A stretch of DNA of 64,000 nt from Edaphochlamys debaryana (GCA_016858145.1 JAEHOE010000115.1:62001-126000); one strand, 5' to 3'. Positions 1-12,800 are shown, counted from the stretch's first letter. Numbers and translations: made by a program. The notes: a model not told the origin generated them from the letters alone.

Positions 1-2390
1 CGCAAAGAAAAAGCGCGGCAACTAGGTATGTTGCTCGCCGTGGAGGCATGGCGCGAACTCGCTGGTGCGCTAGGTGCAAGGTTATAATGCGTGCAATATG
101 CGGGGCGAGCAGGATCGTCGTCTGAGCTGACTTCCGACCGTACGGTCGCACGGCTCCACACGTGTTACCCCGCCCGGTTCCCCGCCCCGCTTCATCCCCC
201 CAAGTCCCCACTCTTTCCTCTGGAAGCATCGGGTCCACATGTCTAGCCGAGCTCTTACATCCTCGCTGCCCTTTACAGAGGGAGGGTTAGGGAAGAGCGT
301 CGACGGGGCGGTGGTCGAGGAGGCCCTCTTCGACAACCGCCCTCCTAAGGAGGGAGAGGCCATGACGGGGCGGGCAAGGGCCGCGACCGAAGGCCCCCGC
401 ATGCCCCCGCGCGCACGCACACACGCGGCGCCAGCCCGCCTCCTCTCCTACCCCACCTGAGCTACAGTCCCCGTTGCTCCCAAAGCAAGAACCTGGTGCG
501 GCAGCAAGGATGCACATGGAGCCGACAACTGCCGTACAAATTCATGCAGCGGGCGCTCGGCGCCGTGCTGTCCCTCTGGCGGCCCTCACACCAAGCCATT
601 AACTCGGCCTGGGCCGGAACAATTTGGGCTGTAGAAGTGCTGACCTTGATGGTTTGATGTCGATGGGACCAGGGCCAAGCACCCCTGTAGCGACTTCGAA
701 TAGTCCCTTACACCCGCCCTGGCCTCACAGATTTTGAGGTCGTCACACGCATGCGGGGGCTCCTCACCGTCAGACAGCTTAGGCATCGGCGTTGAATTTC
801 TGGGGGGGGCGACGGCAGTCGCTGGTTGGGGTGGGGGCAAGAACAGCTGGACTTTGCAAGGGTCTAGGACAAGCTGGCGCCCCCACGGCGAAAATTAAAA
901 CGGCTGCTTCACCTGAGCGATGCGGCTTCTTGCCACATTGTCCTCGTCAAAGCCCCCAGGGGGGCGGAAAACGAGGGGTGGGCCCCGCACCCAGGGGGTA
1001 GGTCCTCCCCAGACATACATCATGCCTCACCTGAGCAGAGCTTGCCGTGAGGATCCCGAACTTTCAGAAAAAAAACGGAGGTTTAGCTGCAAAGTTATGG
1101 GGGCCCAAAGTTCTCGGTCGGTCGTCGGTCGGGGGGGGTCGGGGGACTTCGGGAGGCTGTGTGGCGGAACTTTGTCACCGTGGCGTAGAGCAGCGCCCAG
1201 CATTATCCCACACGCCCTGAGCATGCGGCAAGGCACGTTTTCATGCTGGTAAGTCACTCGTACCCTTCCAGCTGTGTTAGGGGTCGGGACTGGTGGGACA
1301 TGTCGGCATGCCGGACCCCGGGCACACACGCGACCACCCAAAGGCGTCTCGCAGGTGCTCCCGGACGCCCGCCTTCCACTCCCGCGCCCCAGACCGCACA
1401 ATACTTGCAATGCACAGCCCTGATATCGCCCCTCGGTGCCGAGCCGTTGGTCAAATGACGGGTCGGGGTCCGTGGCATGGTCGATGGTACCCGAACAATG
1501 TGGGCCACCGGGAGTGGTGTGCGCGCCCATGGATAGAGCACACGGCCAGCAGTCCAGCAAAACGCGAAAGGCATAGAATGGAGTACGTACAGGCCTTGTA
1601 CGGCAGTGTCGAACACTGTACGGGTCGGTTGGTCGTCGGTCCTGGGGGGTCGGGGGACTATAGGGCATGATTTGGGCAACTTTGTTTGTACCCCCCGCCT
1701 GCCCCACCCGATCTGCTACGCAACCCATTCCCCTCGGTAACCGTGGGCGCACTATACTCCAACCTAGCTTTAACGCGTTGATAGCAGTTTGTCGGGGGCC
1801 TCGCACCCACGGTCTTATCTACACTGGCACCGCTCCGCCACCTCCTAGCCACTGCTACCCGCCACCACTCTCCGCGCCGCCAGCCGCTGCGCCAGGGACT
1901 CCGAGCAAGCCTGCAAGGGACTCCGAGTGAGTTCCCCACATGCTGCGAAGCCAGGTCCCCGCCCCGGCGGGTCTTGAAAACTGGCCTTTCCCCACCTGGC
2001 TGGTAGAGCCAAGAAGAGGGGGGTGGGGGTGTAACACTGCGAGGGCGGGCAAACAGGAGGCCGGTGATGGGGACGGGGGAGGACTGGGGGCTGGGGACGG
2101 GGCCAGCCGCTCAAGGGGGGGGGGCCATGCCGCCATGCCGCCATGCCGCCATCTCGGGGACAGCCGGCGACAGCCGACGACTCGATGCCGCCATTCCCTC
2201 AACTTCCTCTTCTCCGTGCGCCACTCCGCGTCTCTGCAGACACCAGCTCGCATTCACACAGCTTCAAACAGCTTACGTAGCTTCGCGTCACTCCGCGGAA
2301 GGTCCAAGACGAAGAATGGCGGAGCGCCGCTGCCGCCTGGGGCACCCCGCTGGCCGCCGCCTTGCCGAGTCCACCTTTGGTGACTGAGCA
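1..2390. other. Low-content stretch, no supported gene
   Basis: Several overlapping open frames occur on both strands, as expected from high GC, but none shows a recognisable motif, consistent splice sites or a biased protein composition. A short tandem run of a 9-bp unit (ccatgccgc) lies near 2125-2151. I see no RNA gene here. Confidence 0.4.
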
Positions 2391-2702
2391 GCGAGCCTTG
2401 CTTAGCGTTTGCAATTAGCGCGGCAGCCTGCATCAAGACTCTCTGGGAGGACTTCACGAATCCAACCTTGATAGTTGGCCCCAGCCAGCGTGGTAACGCC
2501 CTCTCTGTCTCGCGGATGGAGCTCACAAGGCTGCAAGACGAGGTGCGATACGCGAGGTGCCTGGCGTCGTCCTCCTCGTCAGTCGTCATCCGCCCTCGCG
2601 AGCTGCTCACAGCGGCAAGATTGCCTTGCGCTCCGCAGGACCAGCGAGCGTTGGAGCTGCTATGCCATGATGCCGATGTCGGCAGCTTCCGTGTGCGAGT
2701 CC
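2391..2702 (+). CDS. Possible internal exon of an unrecognised gene
   Basis: The frame is open from an acceptor-like CAG at about 2391 to a good donor (gtaagt) at 2703. It encodes a protein-like stretch including TLWEDFTNP, SRMELTRLQDEVRYARC and RALELLCHDADVGSFRVRVR. A second possible exon at about 4100-4238 encodes the similar motif TSWEDFHKCLTDDEE and ends at a GTGCGC donor, so both may belong to one plus-strand gene running through the repeat region between them. I recognise no family. The 5' and 3' ends are unresolved, and it may be a pseudogene or repeat-derived. Confidence 0.25.
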
Positions 2703-2979
2703 GGGTAAGTTTCCGAGAGCCGTCATTATGTCGCATGGACCAGTCTGCTCAAGCCGTGCGGGCGGGTGGTCGGGAAGGGCTGTGCGCGTCCCGGGCCGCC
2801 TGCTGCCGGAGAGGAAGCGAAGCTAGTAAGCAGTGCGGGCGAGAGGTCTAGCACGTAGCAGGGCAAGCGGCGCAGGTGGCGGTCGGGGAGGGCCCTCTCC
2901 ACCCACCCACCTGCACCGCCACCCGCTTCGCGTCCCTCAGCTAGCCCCGAGTCCCAGGCCATGTCCCGGTACTAGCCAG

Positions 2980-3880
2980 GAGGCTCTGTAGGGCAATCAC
3001 CACACCGTGAAGGGCATCGTCTGGGCGTGCTACCTCATTTACTCCCTCCCTGCCGCCGTGCAGCCGTTCCACCACGGCAACGAAGGAGTAGATGAGGTAG
3101 AAGCTCCAGTCGATGCCCTTTAGCTGGTGCTGGTGCTGGTGTGGCTCGAGGAGCATGGGGTTAAGATTGCGCAGAGGGCGAAAAGGGGGCGGTACGTGTG
3201 GCCTTCTGGGCTGGGCGGGGATAGGTAGGCTTGCGTCCTGAGTACCGTACCGCATCTGCTCCAGAGGGAGAGAGTAGAAGGGGGAGAGAGTAGATGAAGT
3301 AGAAGCTACAGTCGGTGCCATCGGCGGCAGGCTAGGCAGGCCCTTTAAGAACGCCTCCCGCTCGCAGCCCTCACCTCGCCCTTTGAATCCATTCTCCCGT
3401 ATCCATGCAACCCGTGTCTCACCTCGGAGCTGGGCGCCGCCCTCGGCCCCCTGCGCAAGGTCCACACCGACCTCCTCGACGGCATTGACTGGGCCTTGTA
3501 CTTGATCAGCTCATGCCCAGCCGTATTGCGCCCTCGAGGTGAAAGGCGTAAGTAGGTTAGATAGTGCCGCTTTCGACTGGGCGTCTAGCGACGTCTTCAA
3601 GCCCTTGCTCGATGCCATAACCCGCTTCCCCTTGTAGACGTCGCTAGACGCTGGAGAGAGTATAGTAGCTGAAGGCACGGTCGCTGCCCTTGACGAGAAG
3701 GCGGGTGATAGCATCAAGCAAGGGCGTGATGAGTGGTGTCAGCACACGCTCCACCTTACCGTGTACACCAGCACCACTGGGCGTTCTACTTGATTCACTC
3801 TCTTCCTCCCGCTGTAGTGCAGCAGCACGGCGGGAGGAAGAGAGTAAATTAGGTAGAACGCCCAGTGTTGCTGGTTTCGG
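2980..3880. repeat. Cluster of palindromic repeats with a YLIYS-like coding motif
   Basis: Three diverged plus-strand copies of one motif can be read: GIVWACYLIYSLPAAV (about 3018), GIDWALYLISSCPAV (about 3483) and HHWAFYLIHSLPPAVV (about 3772). The first and third sit in imperfect palindromes, so the minus strand shows almost the same peptide (DWSFYLIYSFVAVV, HWAFYLIYSLPPAVL). The third palindrome has arms of about 47 bp (3768-3814 and 3828-3874) with a 13-nt spacer and few mismatches. A perfect 16-bp inverted repeat lies at 3581-3596/3636-3651, and a longer imperfect one at 3601-3625/3700-3724. These could be fold-back elements, small-RNA hairpins or decayed gene fragments. Confidence 0.5.
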
Positions 3881-4813
3881 ATGAGGACTGCGAGTGAGGG
3901 AGGGCTCAGGCTTACCATAATAGCGGTAGGATTGACAACTTGGCCCACTTACCTTACTGTCGTGCAGGTACCTGCCCCCCAGCGGTCCCCCCGCAAGCAG
4001 CCGACGCCTGCAGCTTACGGGTAGGGTTTGGCCGGGCGCAAGCAGGGTTATGGGAAAACCCAAAGCCTCACTCGTGCTCCCGCCCGTGTTTGATTGCAGG
4101 GGCGCGATCTTGACGACAACATCGTGGGAGGACTTTCACAAATGCCTCACCGATGACGAGGAGCCACCGCCGCAGTTGCAGCCCCCGCAGCGTCCCGACC
4201 CTGCCGGCCCCCAGCGGGAGGCAGAGACGCAGCAGCGGGTGCGCACATGGCTGCCCCCCTTGCCGGCCTGCTGGGTGCCGTACATCCGCTTACGTAAGCT
4301 CGTGTCCGGTGCTCGCAGGCCCAGGCTGCCCGTGGAGAGGCGGCCCAGGAGGCCGCTCCTGGCGGCGGGGAGCAGCAGGTGCGCTGACGCCACTAAGGCT
4401 TGCGTGGCCCGGGCTGCGCTACCGACCTCTTTTGCCCGCACCACCGCTCTCAGGAGCCGCAGCCACCACCCCCGTTACGCCCCAGCGGCTGCTCACCCTT
4501 GACGAGACCTGCACTGCCTGCGCATTCTGCCTCCAACACAACCCCTTCTGGCCTGATCCTCCCTGCCAGGCCCCGAGCCTCTCACCTACCCAGGGACCTG
4601 TCCTCGGCGAGCTGCCCCCAGGCGCCGCCCCCGACTGTGGTGGGAATACGTGCGCACATAAAGGGGTACTGCTTGGGGCTACCGCCCTGGGTGGGAGGCG
4701 AGGACGGGGGGAATGGGAACCCGGCATAGCGGCCCTTCGGCTACGCTGCGCGACCCACAGCGCGCGCAGAAGCCAAGTCTTTAGTCAACCCGTAGCGCAC
4801 AAGGCACTGCGCT

Positions 4814-6843
4814 ATGGCACGTGCCCTCCCTCGCCTGACAGCCCCTGCACCACCCCTTATCCCTCCACAGCCGCGGACCGCCACCCTGCGCTCACTGCTG
4901 AGCCCCACAGAGGCGCCCAGACCGTGTGGCTGCCCGAGATCGCGGCTCACGTGGCGGCCAGCTTCCTGCCCCGCAACGTGGTGGCGTGCACGCTCCGCCT
5001 TCTGGACAAGGCCGCTCACGAGCACTTCGCTGACGTTAGCATGCGTGCAGCTCTCGCGGCCGGCGCCGCGCTGGGCCTTCGCGGCGCACTGGCTGGCGCC
5101 GGGGGCCTGCCGGGACCTCACGCTGCAGCAGCGGCGGAAGCTGGTGTGCCTGGTCGCGGCCAGCGGCGATGCGGCCAACCTGCAGGTGGCCATCCAGGCC
5201 GCCGGCTGCACGCCAACCAGCGAAGCGCTCACGGCTGCCGCGGGCGCGGGTGCGCTCGATTGCTGCGTGCACCTCGCCGGATCGCTCCAGCGGCGGGATC
5301 TGCATTGGGAGGCGGCCCTGAACGCCGCCGCCAAGGGCGGCCACCTCTCCCTGTGCGAGTGGCTCCTGGGGAACGGTGCGGCCCGCAGCTGGTCAGCCGT
5401 GGCCGCGGCCTTGAGCGGCGGCCACCCGGCGCTGGCCAAGCTGCTGAGGCCCGAGGCGGAGCAGCCCTGCCTATGCAATTCGTTTGCGATGCTGGCCGGC
5501 GCGGCGGAGGGCTGCACGAAGGAGGTTTTCGCGCCCTTCTGGATTGAGTGGGGCGAGCTGCTTTTGGATCTGCTGGGCCCTGATGACGACGACGATGAGC
5601 CTCAGGCGCTGCCTCCGTGGACCGACGAGCCGCTCTACGCGGCCGTCAGCAGCCCAACGCCTGACTGGCAGGCCAAGGCGGACTACCTCCTCACCTGGGG
5701 CCTGGCCTTTGACGGGCCCGACCACGCCATTGCCAGGTACGTCCTGCGCCTGCCGCCCGGCACGGCCCTGCAGCGGCTGGACTGGATGCGGCTGCACGGC
5801 TACACGCCCGGGGCGCGGAGCCTCGTCCGGGCGATCCAGGCAGGCAACGTGGAGGTCGTCTTGTGGATGCTGGACGCAGGCGCGGGCTTCCATGACATGG
5901 ATGAAGTGCCCGGTGACTTCACGGGTGCCCCGCTCGCGGTGGTGTCGCTGCTCATCGCCCGGGAGCATGTGGCGCCGGCACGCATGGTGTGGCCTGCGCT
6001 CTGCGCCGGCGCCCAGGGCCTTTCCGTCGTGCGCTGGCTGGTGGACACGCACGGGGCCGGCGTGCTGGACACGCACAAGCACCGTTTCAGTGTGGTCGCC
6101 CTGGCGGGCTGTGTGGAGGCGATGGCCCTCGCATCGGCGCTCGGGATGGCTTTCTGCGAGGACAGCTGGCTCGCCGCTGCCAACTCCGGGTCCGAGGCGG
6201 CCCTGGAGTGGCTGGACCAGATGGGCTGCCCCAAGCTGGTGCGTGGGTTGATAGGGGGGCCGCCGGGGCGAGAGCTGCTGGGGCAAGGGCTCGTGGCACC
6301 GAGCACGGGCTGAGCGTTATCAAGCAGGGCAGGTGCTCTGCTCCCATTCCGGACTACAGCCGCCCAGCCTTTTTGTCAGCATTGTTCCCGCTCCTGACAC
6401 AGAGCGGTGCGCACACTGACTTCCCCGTTTCGGCTTGCCTCTTGTGCCCCTGCGTCTTGTGCGCCTGCCCCTGGCGGTGGCACCCGCAGGACGACGGCCG
6501 GCCCTACGCCGCGGCGGCCCTGAGCAACGACACCCAGACGCTGCGTGTGCTGCGGCGGCTGGGGGTGCCGTGGGGCGCGGCGCTTACGTTGGCGGTGCAC
6601 GCTGGGGCGGACCTGGGCACCCTCCGCGCCATGCTGGCCGAGGGCTGCCCCGTGGACTGGGCGGAGGTCAAGGAGGCGGCGGAGGGGAGGCGGCGGGCTT
6701 GGGGGCTCTCCAGGGCCGTGCCGGTTCTTCGCTGGATTGAGGAGGAGGAGGAGCAGGAGGCCGCTGCTGCGCAACCCCGCCCGCGGGTGTGCAAGGCTCC
6801 GCAGGCCACCGCGGCCAAGAAGCGGAAGCGGGGGCGGAAGTAG
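4814..6843 (+). CDS. Ankyrin-repeat protein with F-box-like N-terminus, apparent frameshift
   Basis: The N-terminal part (frame 1, about 4873-5040) has the F-box-like start WLPEIAAHVAASFLPRNVVA followed by CTLRLLDKAAHEHF. The family continuation VQLSRPAPRWAFAAHW, RDLTLQQRRKL is in frame 2 from about 5045, so one base too many lies near 5035-5045. Frame 2 then runs through degenerate ankyrin-type repeats (for example AALNAAAKGGHLSLCEWLL, AIQAGNVEVVLWMLDAGAG) to 6238. An intron at 6239-6489 (GTGCGT...CAG, phase 0) joins to DDGRPYAAAALSNDTQTLRV, and a Lys/Arg-rich tail ends at the stop 6841-6843. The 5' end is unsure. ATG 4814 followed by a tiny exon spliced to 4871 would fit the frame, but its donor is weak. 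Proteins of this style are an expanded family in volvocine algae; target and function are unknown. The frameshift may be a sequence error or mark a pseudogene. Confidence 0.6.
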
Positions 6844-7442
6844 TGCTGTGGGTTGCCGGGTGCTTGTGCTGTTGGAAGGCAGACAAGGGTAGGTTCGCCC
6901 CCACGGCCTGACGGCGGGTTGAAGCCCACGAGACGCTCATGTGAGGGGGGCTCTGAGATGAGCGGCTTGGGTTACAACTTGACATGCGGTAGGCCGTCAA
7001 TACACGGACGTCTTCTAGCTTAACAAGGCTGGGAGTGATGACGAGGGGCATAAGCGGAGGCTGAAGGTACATAAGGGGGTTTTGCACACTTGCACAAGCC
7101 ATTGCTTCTGGCCCGCTAGACTAGCTGCCAAGCCTGCGAAGTGGATATGTTCTCGCTGGCTAATTGCTTGAGCGCGGAAGGATGTTGGGGTGTGATGCGG
7201 GCAGTTGGACTGGAACTCGTGCAACGCTGCACCTTCCGTGGGGAGTGAAAGGGAGCGGTATGCCGTGTTTGTGGTGGTATGGTGAGATTCGCGGGCCGGC
7301 GGGGTGCTGGGTGTGGGGCTGTGGGCCTTCGGTGTGTGTGTCCCCATGCCGTCGTGCACTCGTGCCGACATGTAAGCCCCTACCCGCACCTACTTCCCCC
7401 CTCTTCCCCGTTGCCTTGTTCGTGGTCTGAACGCCAGGAAAA
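6844..7442. other. Spacer between ankyrin gene and RPL36A
   Basis: No coding signal is visible. It should hold the 3' UTR of the ankyrin gene and the promoter and 5' UTR of the ribosomal protein gene. I could not identify specific promoter elements by eye. Confidence 0.4.
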
Positions 7443-9341
7443 ATGGTGAGCAGCAGCCCACACCTAGCACTAGCGCACAGCAATTCTCCGTGTCGCGCGG
7501 CCACTGTGGCAACTGGAGCTGACCAGCTGCGACTCTGGCGTCTCAGGTGAACGTTCCTAAGACCAAGAGGGCCTTCTGCAAGGGGTGCAAGAAGCACATG
7601 ATGATGAAGGTCACCCAGTACAAGACCGGCAAGGCTTCCCTGTACGCCCAGGGTAAGAAGCTTGTCTGCGATGTACAGGCTCAATATAGAGTACACGGCC
7701 GCGACTGCGGACCGGCTGGGGGTGAACGTAGCCGCCGCAGGCGAAGGGGCGCGACGACACCGGCCCAATTCAGTCGCTGCGCTTAAACCAGGCGTAGATC
7801 TGTGAAAGAATGCTCGGGAGCGGTACCCGTGCCCTGGCAACGAGCGGCGCAAATGCGCGCGAGCACGGCCTGTGAACAGGCTGCTTGAACCAGGAGTCAC
7901 GTACTGACTCAAGGATAATCAACTGGGTGCAGGCAAGCGCCGCTACGACCGCAAGCAGTCGGGCTACGGTGGCCAGACCAAGCCCGTCTTCCACAAGAAG
8001 GTGCGCGACTGGGCCTTCGGACGTGCGCTTGGCGAGGCGCGGAGGCAGTGGGGCGATAGGGAGGGCTGGCACGCAGCAGGGCGGGGCGGGGGGCATGCAG
8101 GAGGGGGGGGCACAGGAGGGGGGGGCGGGGGGCTGGCTCAGATGCAGGCCCCCAACCAGCAAGCCTCAAGCATGCTCACGCTACCAGCCCCTCCGGCGCC
8201 TGCCTGTATGTGTTGACCGGCGCTTCCCTCCGCTGTACCGCGTCTTCCCGTCCCCCTCCTTGCGCCCCCAGGCCAAGACCACGAAGAAGATCGTGCTGCG
8301 CATGCAGTGCCAGGAGTGCAAGCAGACCTGCATGAAGGGGCTCAAGGTGGGGCGGGGCGGAGGCAGGGTGCCCGCGGGGGCCTGCGGCTGGGTCGCGAGG
8401 GAAGGGGACACCAGAGGGCCGGGATCTGGTCCAGCGCGGGCAAGGGCAGACGGTTCGCCGCAGCTCCTTGCGGTTGTGCGGGGTGGGTGGGCGACGGGGG
8501 ACTTTGCGGCAGCGCAGGCAGGTGTGCATGCCACGTGAGCATGCCGCCCACGAGTCATGGGCGATACAGCAGTCTGCCCTTCGCTTGGAGTGGAGGCGGC
8601 GCGGGGCGCCCGGGGCTTGGGAGCAGCGAGCCTGGAGCTCACGCCTGGCGGCGGAGGGAGGAGCCTCGGCGAGCCCCTGGCGCTGTGACGGCAGCCACTT
8701 GTGCCGACTACTTGCGCCGTCGCCGACCCCGATCCCTCCGTCGGGCTGGGGGCTGCTGCCCCAGCGGCCGCCGCCCTGGGGGCCCCGGCGGGTTTCCCGA
8801 GGCGGGGGCCGCGCCAAGCAGCCACCGCGGCTTGCAATACTGGGCGCTCCCGGGGGCGCGAGGCCCCGTGGCGCCTGGGCTGGGGCCGCTGCCACGGGCC
8901 GTCGTTAGGCTGCGTCTGGAGCTGGAGCCGCGCCTCAGTGTCTGCTGGCGCTGGGCCGCCGCTGACCTTACGGGGAGGAGCGCCGCCGCTGGCGCCTTGC
9001 TGCCGGGCGGCGGCGGGGGGTCCAGTCGGTCGGGCGGCGCCGGTGGGGGCTCCGGGCGGCCAGGCGGCGGCGGAGGGGTTGGCTCGCTGGCAGCACCTCC
9101 CACTGGCGGGAGCTATGCGGCGGAGGAGCGGCGGAGGAGCGGCGGGCTTGCGTCAGCGCTGTGCGGCGAGGAGCTCCACCCCCTGGCCTTTGTTAGGATT
9201 CAGGACAGGGCTGAAGGGGGGCCCCCGAGGGGGGCCCCCGACTGACATCGTCGCCCCTCCTGTGCCCCTCCTTACCCCCCTCCTGTGCCCCAGCGCTGCA
9301 AGCACTTCGAGATTGGTGGTGACAAGAAGAAGGGCAACTAA
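7443..9341 (+). CDS. RPL36A: 60S ribosomal protein eL42 (L36a/L44)
   Basis: This is a component of the cytosolic large ribosomal subunit near the E site. There are five exons: 7443-7445 (ATG alone), 7547-7652, 7933-8000, 8272-8346 and 9294-9341. All join in phase with GT/AG borders and give 99 aa, close to the usual 105 or so. The protein starts [17 protein letters not shown], continues [20 protein letters not shown] and [20 protein letters not shown], and ends [15 protein letters not shown]. The four zinc-binding cysteines are visible: CKGC near the N-terminus, and CQEC plus further Cys later on. A single-codon first exon followed by an intron is common in ribosomal protein genes. Intron 4 (8347-9293) is unusually long and GC-rich. 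A TGTAA, the usual green-algal polyadenylation signal, occurs at 9365-9369, very close to the stop. Confidence 0.95.
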
Positions 9342-9897
9342 GCGTTGCGCGGTGGCCAGGAACTTGTAACGGAGCAGTGGGGCCGCCGTGACTCTGCCTC
9401 TTGGCCCTTGGCCTCTCTTGATCCCTGCTTGGCTACGCCCGCGCCTTGTGGGGAATGAGCAGAGGCTGTTCCCGGCATGGTGGCTGGCGCCGGCAGCTTC
9501 GGCGGCAGATGCAGCGAGGGACGAGCCACCACGGAGTTCGGACTTTCGCCGTGTCACGCCCGCCATGCCTGCAGCACAGCAATGACCTGGGCATGACGGC
9601 TGGCTTGGAGCAGCACTGAGGGGTCCAGCAGCCAGTGTCCAAGGGCGTCCACATGCAGTAGGGTCGAGGCTGTGGCTGCAGACGGGCTGATCTCGCGTCC
9701 GGCGAGGGCAGTTGGGCATAGTACGGCGGTTGTAGTACGCAGCAGTGCACACCGCCCAAGCACGAACACAGCCCTTCGGCCCCTTCCCCCCGGCCAATGA
9801 TGGTACAACCGAGGGATGACCGCCTGCCTTGCTGAGCTTATTACATGTTACGCAGCGAGCGCTTGCAGGGGTAGCTAGTCTATGTCAGAATGTAGAA
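9342..9897. other. Spacer between RPL36A and the GT61 gene
   Basis: It contains the eL42 3' UTR with a TGTAA at 9365-9369 and the presumed promoter and 5' UTR of the following glycosyltransferase. No other gene is supported. Confidence 0.4.
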
Positions 9898-12800
9898 ATG
9901 GCGCGAATCGATGAGCGGTGGGACCCGGTCCAGGATTACGGGCAGCAGCTGTATCACCTCGAGGAGCTACCCGCGACATGGAAGGGGAGACTACGGGCAT
10001 GCTGTTCGCCGAGACGCGCAGCAGCATGCGGGTGCACCGCGCTGCTGGCGCTCCTGCTCATCACCTTCTCATTTCACAGCGTCACGAGGACTACGCATAA
10101 AGTGCACGAGGAGCAGCAGCCGTTCGCCATCAATGTGGAGCAAACGTCGTCTGTGACCGCAATTCCGGCTTCCAGAGGGCACAACGCGTCGTCCGGTAGG
10201 TCTGCGTCAGACCGATCTACGTATGCCACTGCCGATGCGGTTGGGAAGAGTGCCCATCGCCACTCGCCCATAGGCGGGCGGGCGTCGGACCACGCGGGGG
10301 CACCGTGCGCTCCGGACCCGGCAGCCGGCCCGGTGTTGTGATCTGGCTTCATCAAGCACGCTGCCTTGCTCTCCTCGCTTGGTGTACTCACACACTTCTC
10401 CGATCCCCCTCCCGGCAGACGCCTGGCGGCCCCTCATCCTCACCAGGTGCCTACCCGGAGACCACAACCGCTCCGCGCCGTGCCTGGTGGGGCACGTGCC
10501 CGGGCTTGTGTACGGCGAGGAGCTGCTGTACCCCGACTTCCGCATCCGGCTGCCCAGCTTCTACGACCACGAGCACCGGGCCACGTGGATGAGGGTGAGT
10601 CAGCCAACCGCCCCGTACGGCACCGCCGGCGTGTAAGGCGTTGGGCGCGGGGCAGAGGTTTGTCTGACTCAACGCGGAGTTTGGGAAAGGTCGTCAGGGG
10701 CTGGCCGACAGGGGGTCTGACAACGGGGGGATGTGGGCGGGACCTTGCAAAGCTACCGGTATTCCTGCCTCCTCCCAGCGGAACTGAGACGGGGACTTCT
10801 AGGGAATTGCGCTGCAGGATTCCCAAGCGGGAGTGGGGAGGTTTTGGACTCTCCCGTCCTGCTTTTTCCCCCGGGCCTCGCCCTCCCCGCCTCACACTGC
10901 GGTCGCTACCCCGCGCCCCCTGCCCTCCGCCCCACCCCACCCCAGTGCCTGCAGTACAACCGCAAGTGGCGCCGGGGCAAGATCGTGATGGGCACCGACC
11001 AGCTGGAGGGCTGGATCTACTACCTGGGGCAGAGGGGTGAGCGCGGGCCCAGGGCTGGGCCTGCTGGTCTGGGCCTGGTCAGGACCTGATGAGGACCTGG
11101 TGAGGGCCGGCTTACTTGGGCCTGCACTGTGGGCTGGGGTGTGCCGGGGGCGGCAACGGTGCGTCAGGGGGAGGGAGGGAGGGGGTCGAGGAGGAGAGGC
11201 CTCACGCAGGAAGGGTCGGGTCGGGCCGAGCCTTGGATGCGAGTGGACGCTCCCGGGGGGGGGGGGGCGGGGGGGCTCCCCTCGCGGGCTCCCCCTCGAG
11301 GAGCAGCCTCCGCGGCCCCGCGGGGGTGAGCCTGCGTCCGCCCTGGAACGCCAGCGGCGCCCCTCCACCGGGGCCACCCTACGCTGCTTGACGGCACCGC
11401 CACTCCTCAGCACCGCCGTCCTTGTCCCGTCCATACGTACTCGTGTGCCCCCCAGGCCAGAATCTGGTGTACGAGCATGTGTCGTACGTGGGCACCCCCG
11501 TGATCGGCGTGTGGCGGGACGACGCGTGCATGAGTGAGGCCCGGGGCCTCAGGGCGGGCGGGATCGGGCCCGGGCTGGGCCTCAGCGCTGGGCCCGCATG
11601 GTCCTCCACTGTGGGTTGGGCCCGGATTGGCTCCATCACTTTCCTGCCCTCCCGCTCCTTACGCTTGCTGTGTCGGGCCACCCGGTTTCCCCCCCCGCCC
11701 CCCCCTCCAGGCTGGCGCTCGCACGAGCACGTGACCGCCTTCCCGCACACCCCCCGGAGTGACGACCGGCCCCCCAGTGAGGTGGACGCCATCTTCGTGG
11801 GCTCACCCGACAACAACTCCTTCCAGGTGGGGAAGAGGTGCAGAGATGCACGGGTCTTACGAGCAACCCCTAACATGTGTATGTGTGTGCGGGGGGTGGT
11901 TCTGGGCCCTGGCATGCCCACAGGTAGCCCACTGGTCACCAGTACCCGATCTCCGAAACCCTGCCCCGCCAACCCAGCCCCTCATCTTCCCTCATCATGC
12001 CGCTACCCATGCTCAAGAGATGCCCACCTTACCGGTATCTCCCCCCTCCCCCCTACCTCCCTTCTTCCCCCCCCCCCCAGCACTTCCTGGACCGTGTTGC
12101 CCTCATGCTGGCACAGACGGCCCACCTGGCCCAGGGCCGGGGGGAGCCGGACTGGAAGTACGGTGCGAGGGGGGGGTACGGGGGGCCAAGGGGGACCAGG
12201 GGCGTCAGTTACGTCAGGGCATGGACCCACGCTCGCCCCTCGGGCCGACTGCCCTTCTCTCCTCCGCCCTCCTTACCCTGTTTCCTCACCCGACCCTAAC
12301 CCCGACCCCCACCCCCACCCCCTCCCCTGTCCCCCAGTTGCCTCCCGGGCCGAGCGCGGCGGCTCCCCCGTGCGCGAGCTGTGGTCGCTGCTGGTGCCTG
12401 GGTTCGGGGCGGACACGCACCTGCTGCAGCCGGGGACCTGGGGGGCCAAGGAGCTGTGGGTAGTGGGGGGGTGGGGGGAGGGGTGGTGAGGGGGGGGGGC
12501 ACGGGTGGGGGATAGGTGTGGGGGGGTAGGGGGATGGGACGAGGCAGGGGGGCAAGGGAGAAGGGGGGTTGGGACAAGGAGCGGGGGCATGGGCTGTCCT
12601 CTGGTCGCAGTGTGGGGGGAGGCCGTTGGGAGGTCTTAAGCGTGGAGGCGCGCTGTCTCGTGGGTGGCGGGCGCAAGGCGGGGGTGCCCCAGAGGTGGCC
12701 GCCGGTGGCGGCGGCGGAGCGGCAACAGGCCGCAGCGGGGGGCAGCCGGCGCTTGGCCTTGCGGCGCAGCACGAGTCCCCTGCCGGGGGGCCGGGGCATG

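Noticed and set aside
1027..1806. Minus-strand frame of 259 aa
   Set aside because: No recognisable motif; composition resembles translated noncoding GC-rich DNA and overlapping frames are equally open.
8307..9369. Plus-strand frames over the RPL36A intron
   Set aside because: They lie in intron 4 between clearly recognisable eL42 exons.
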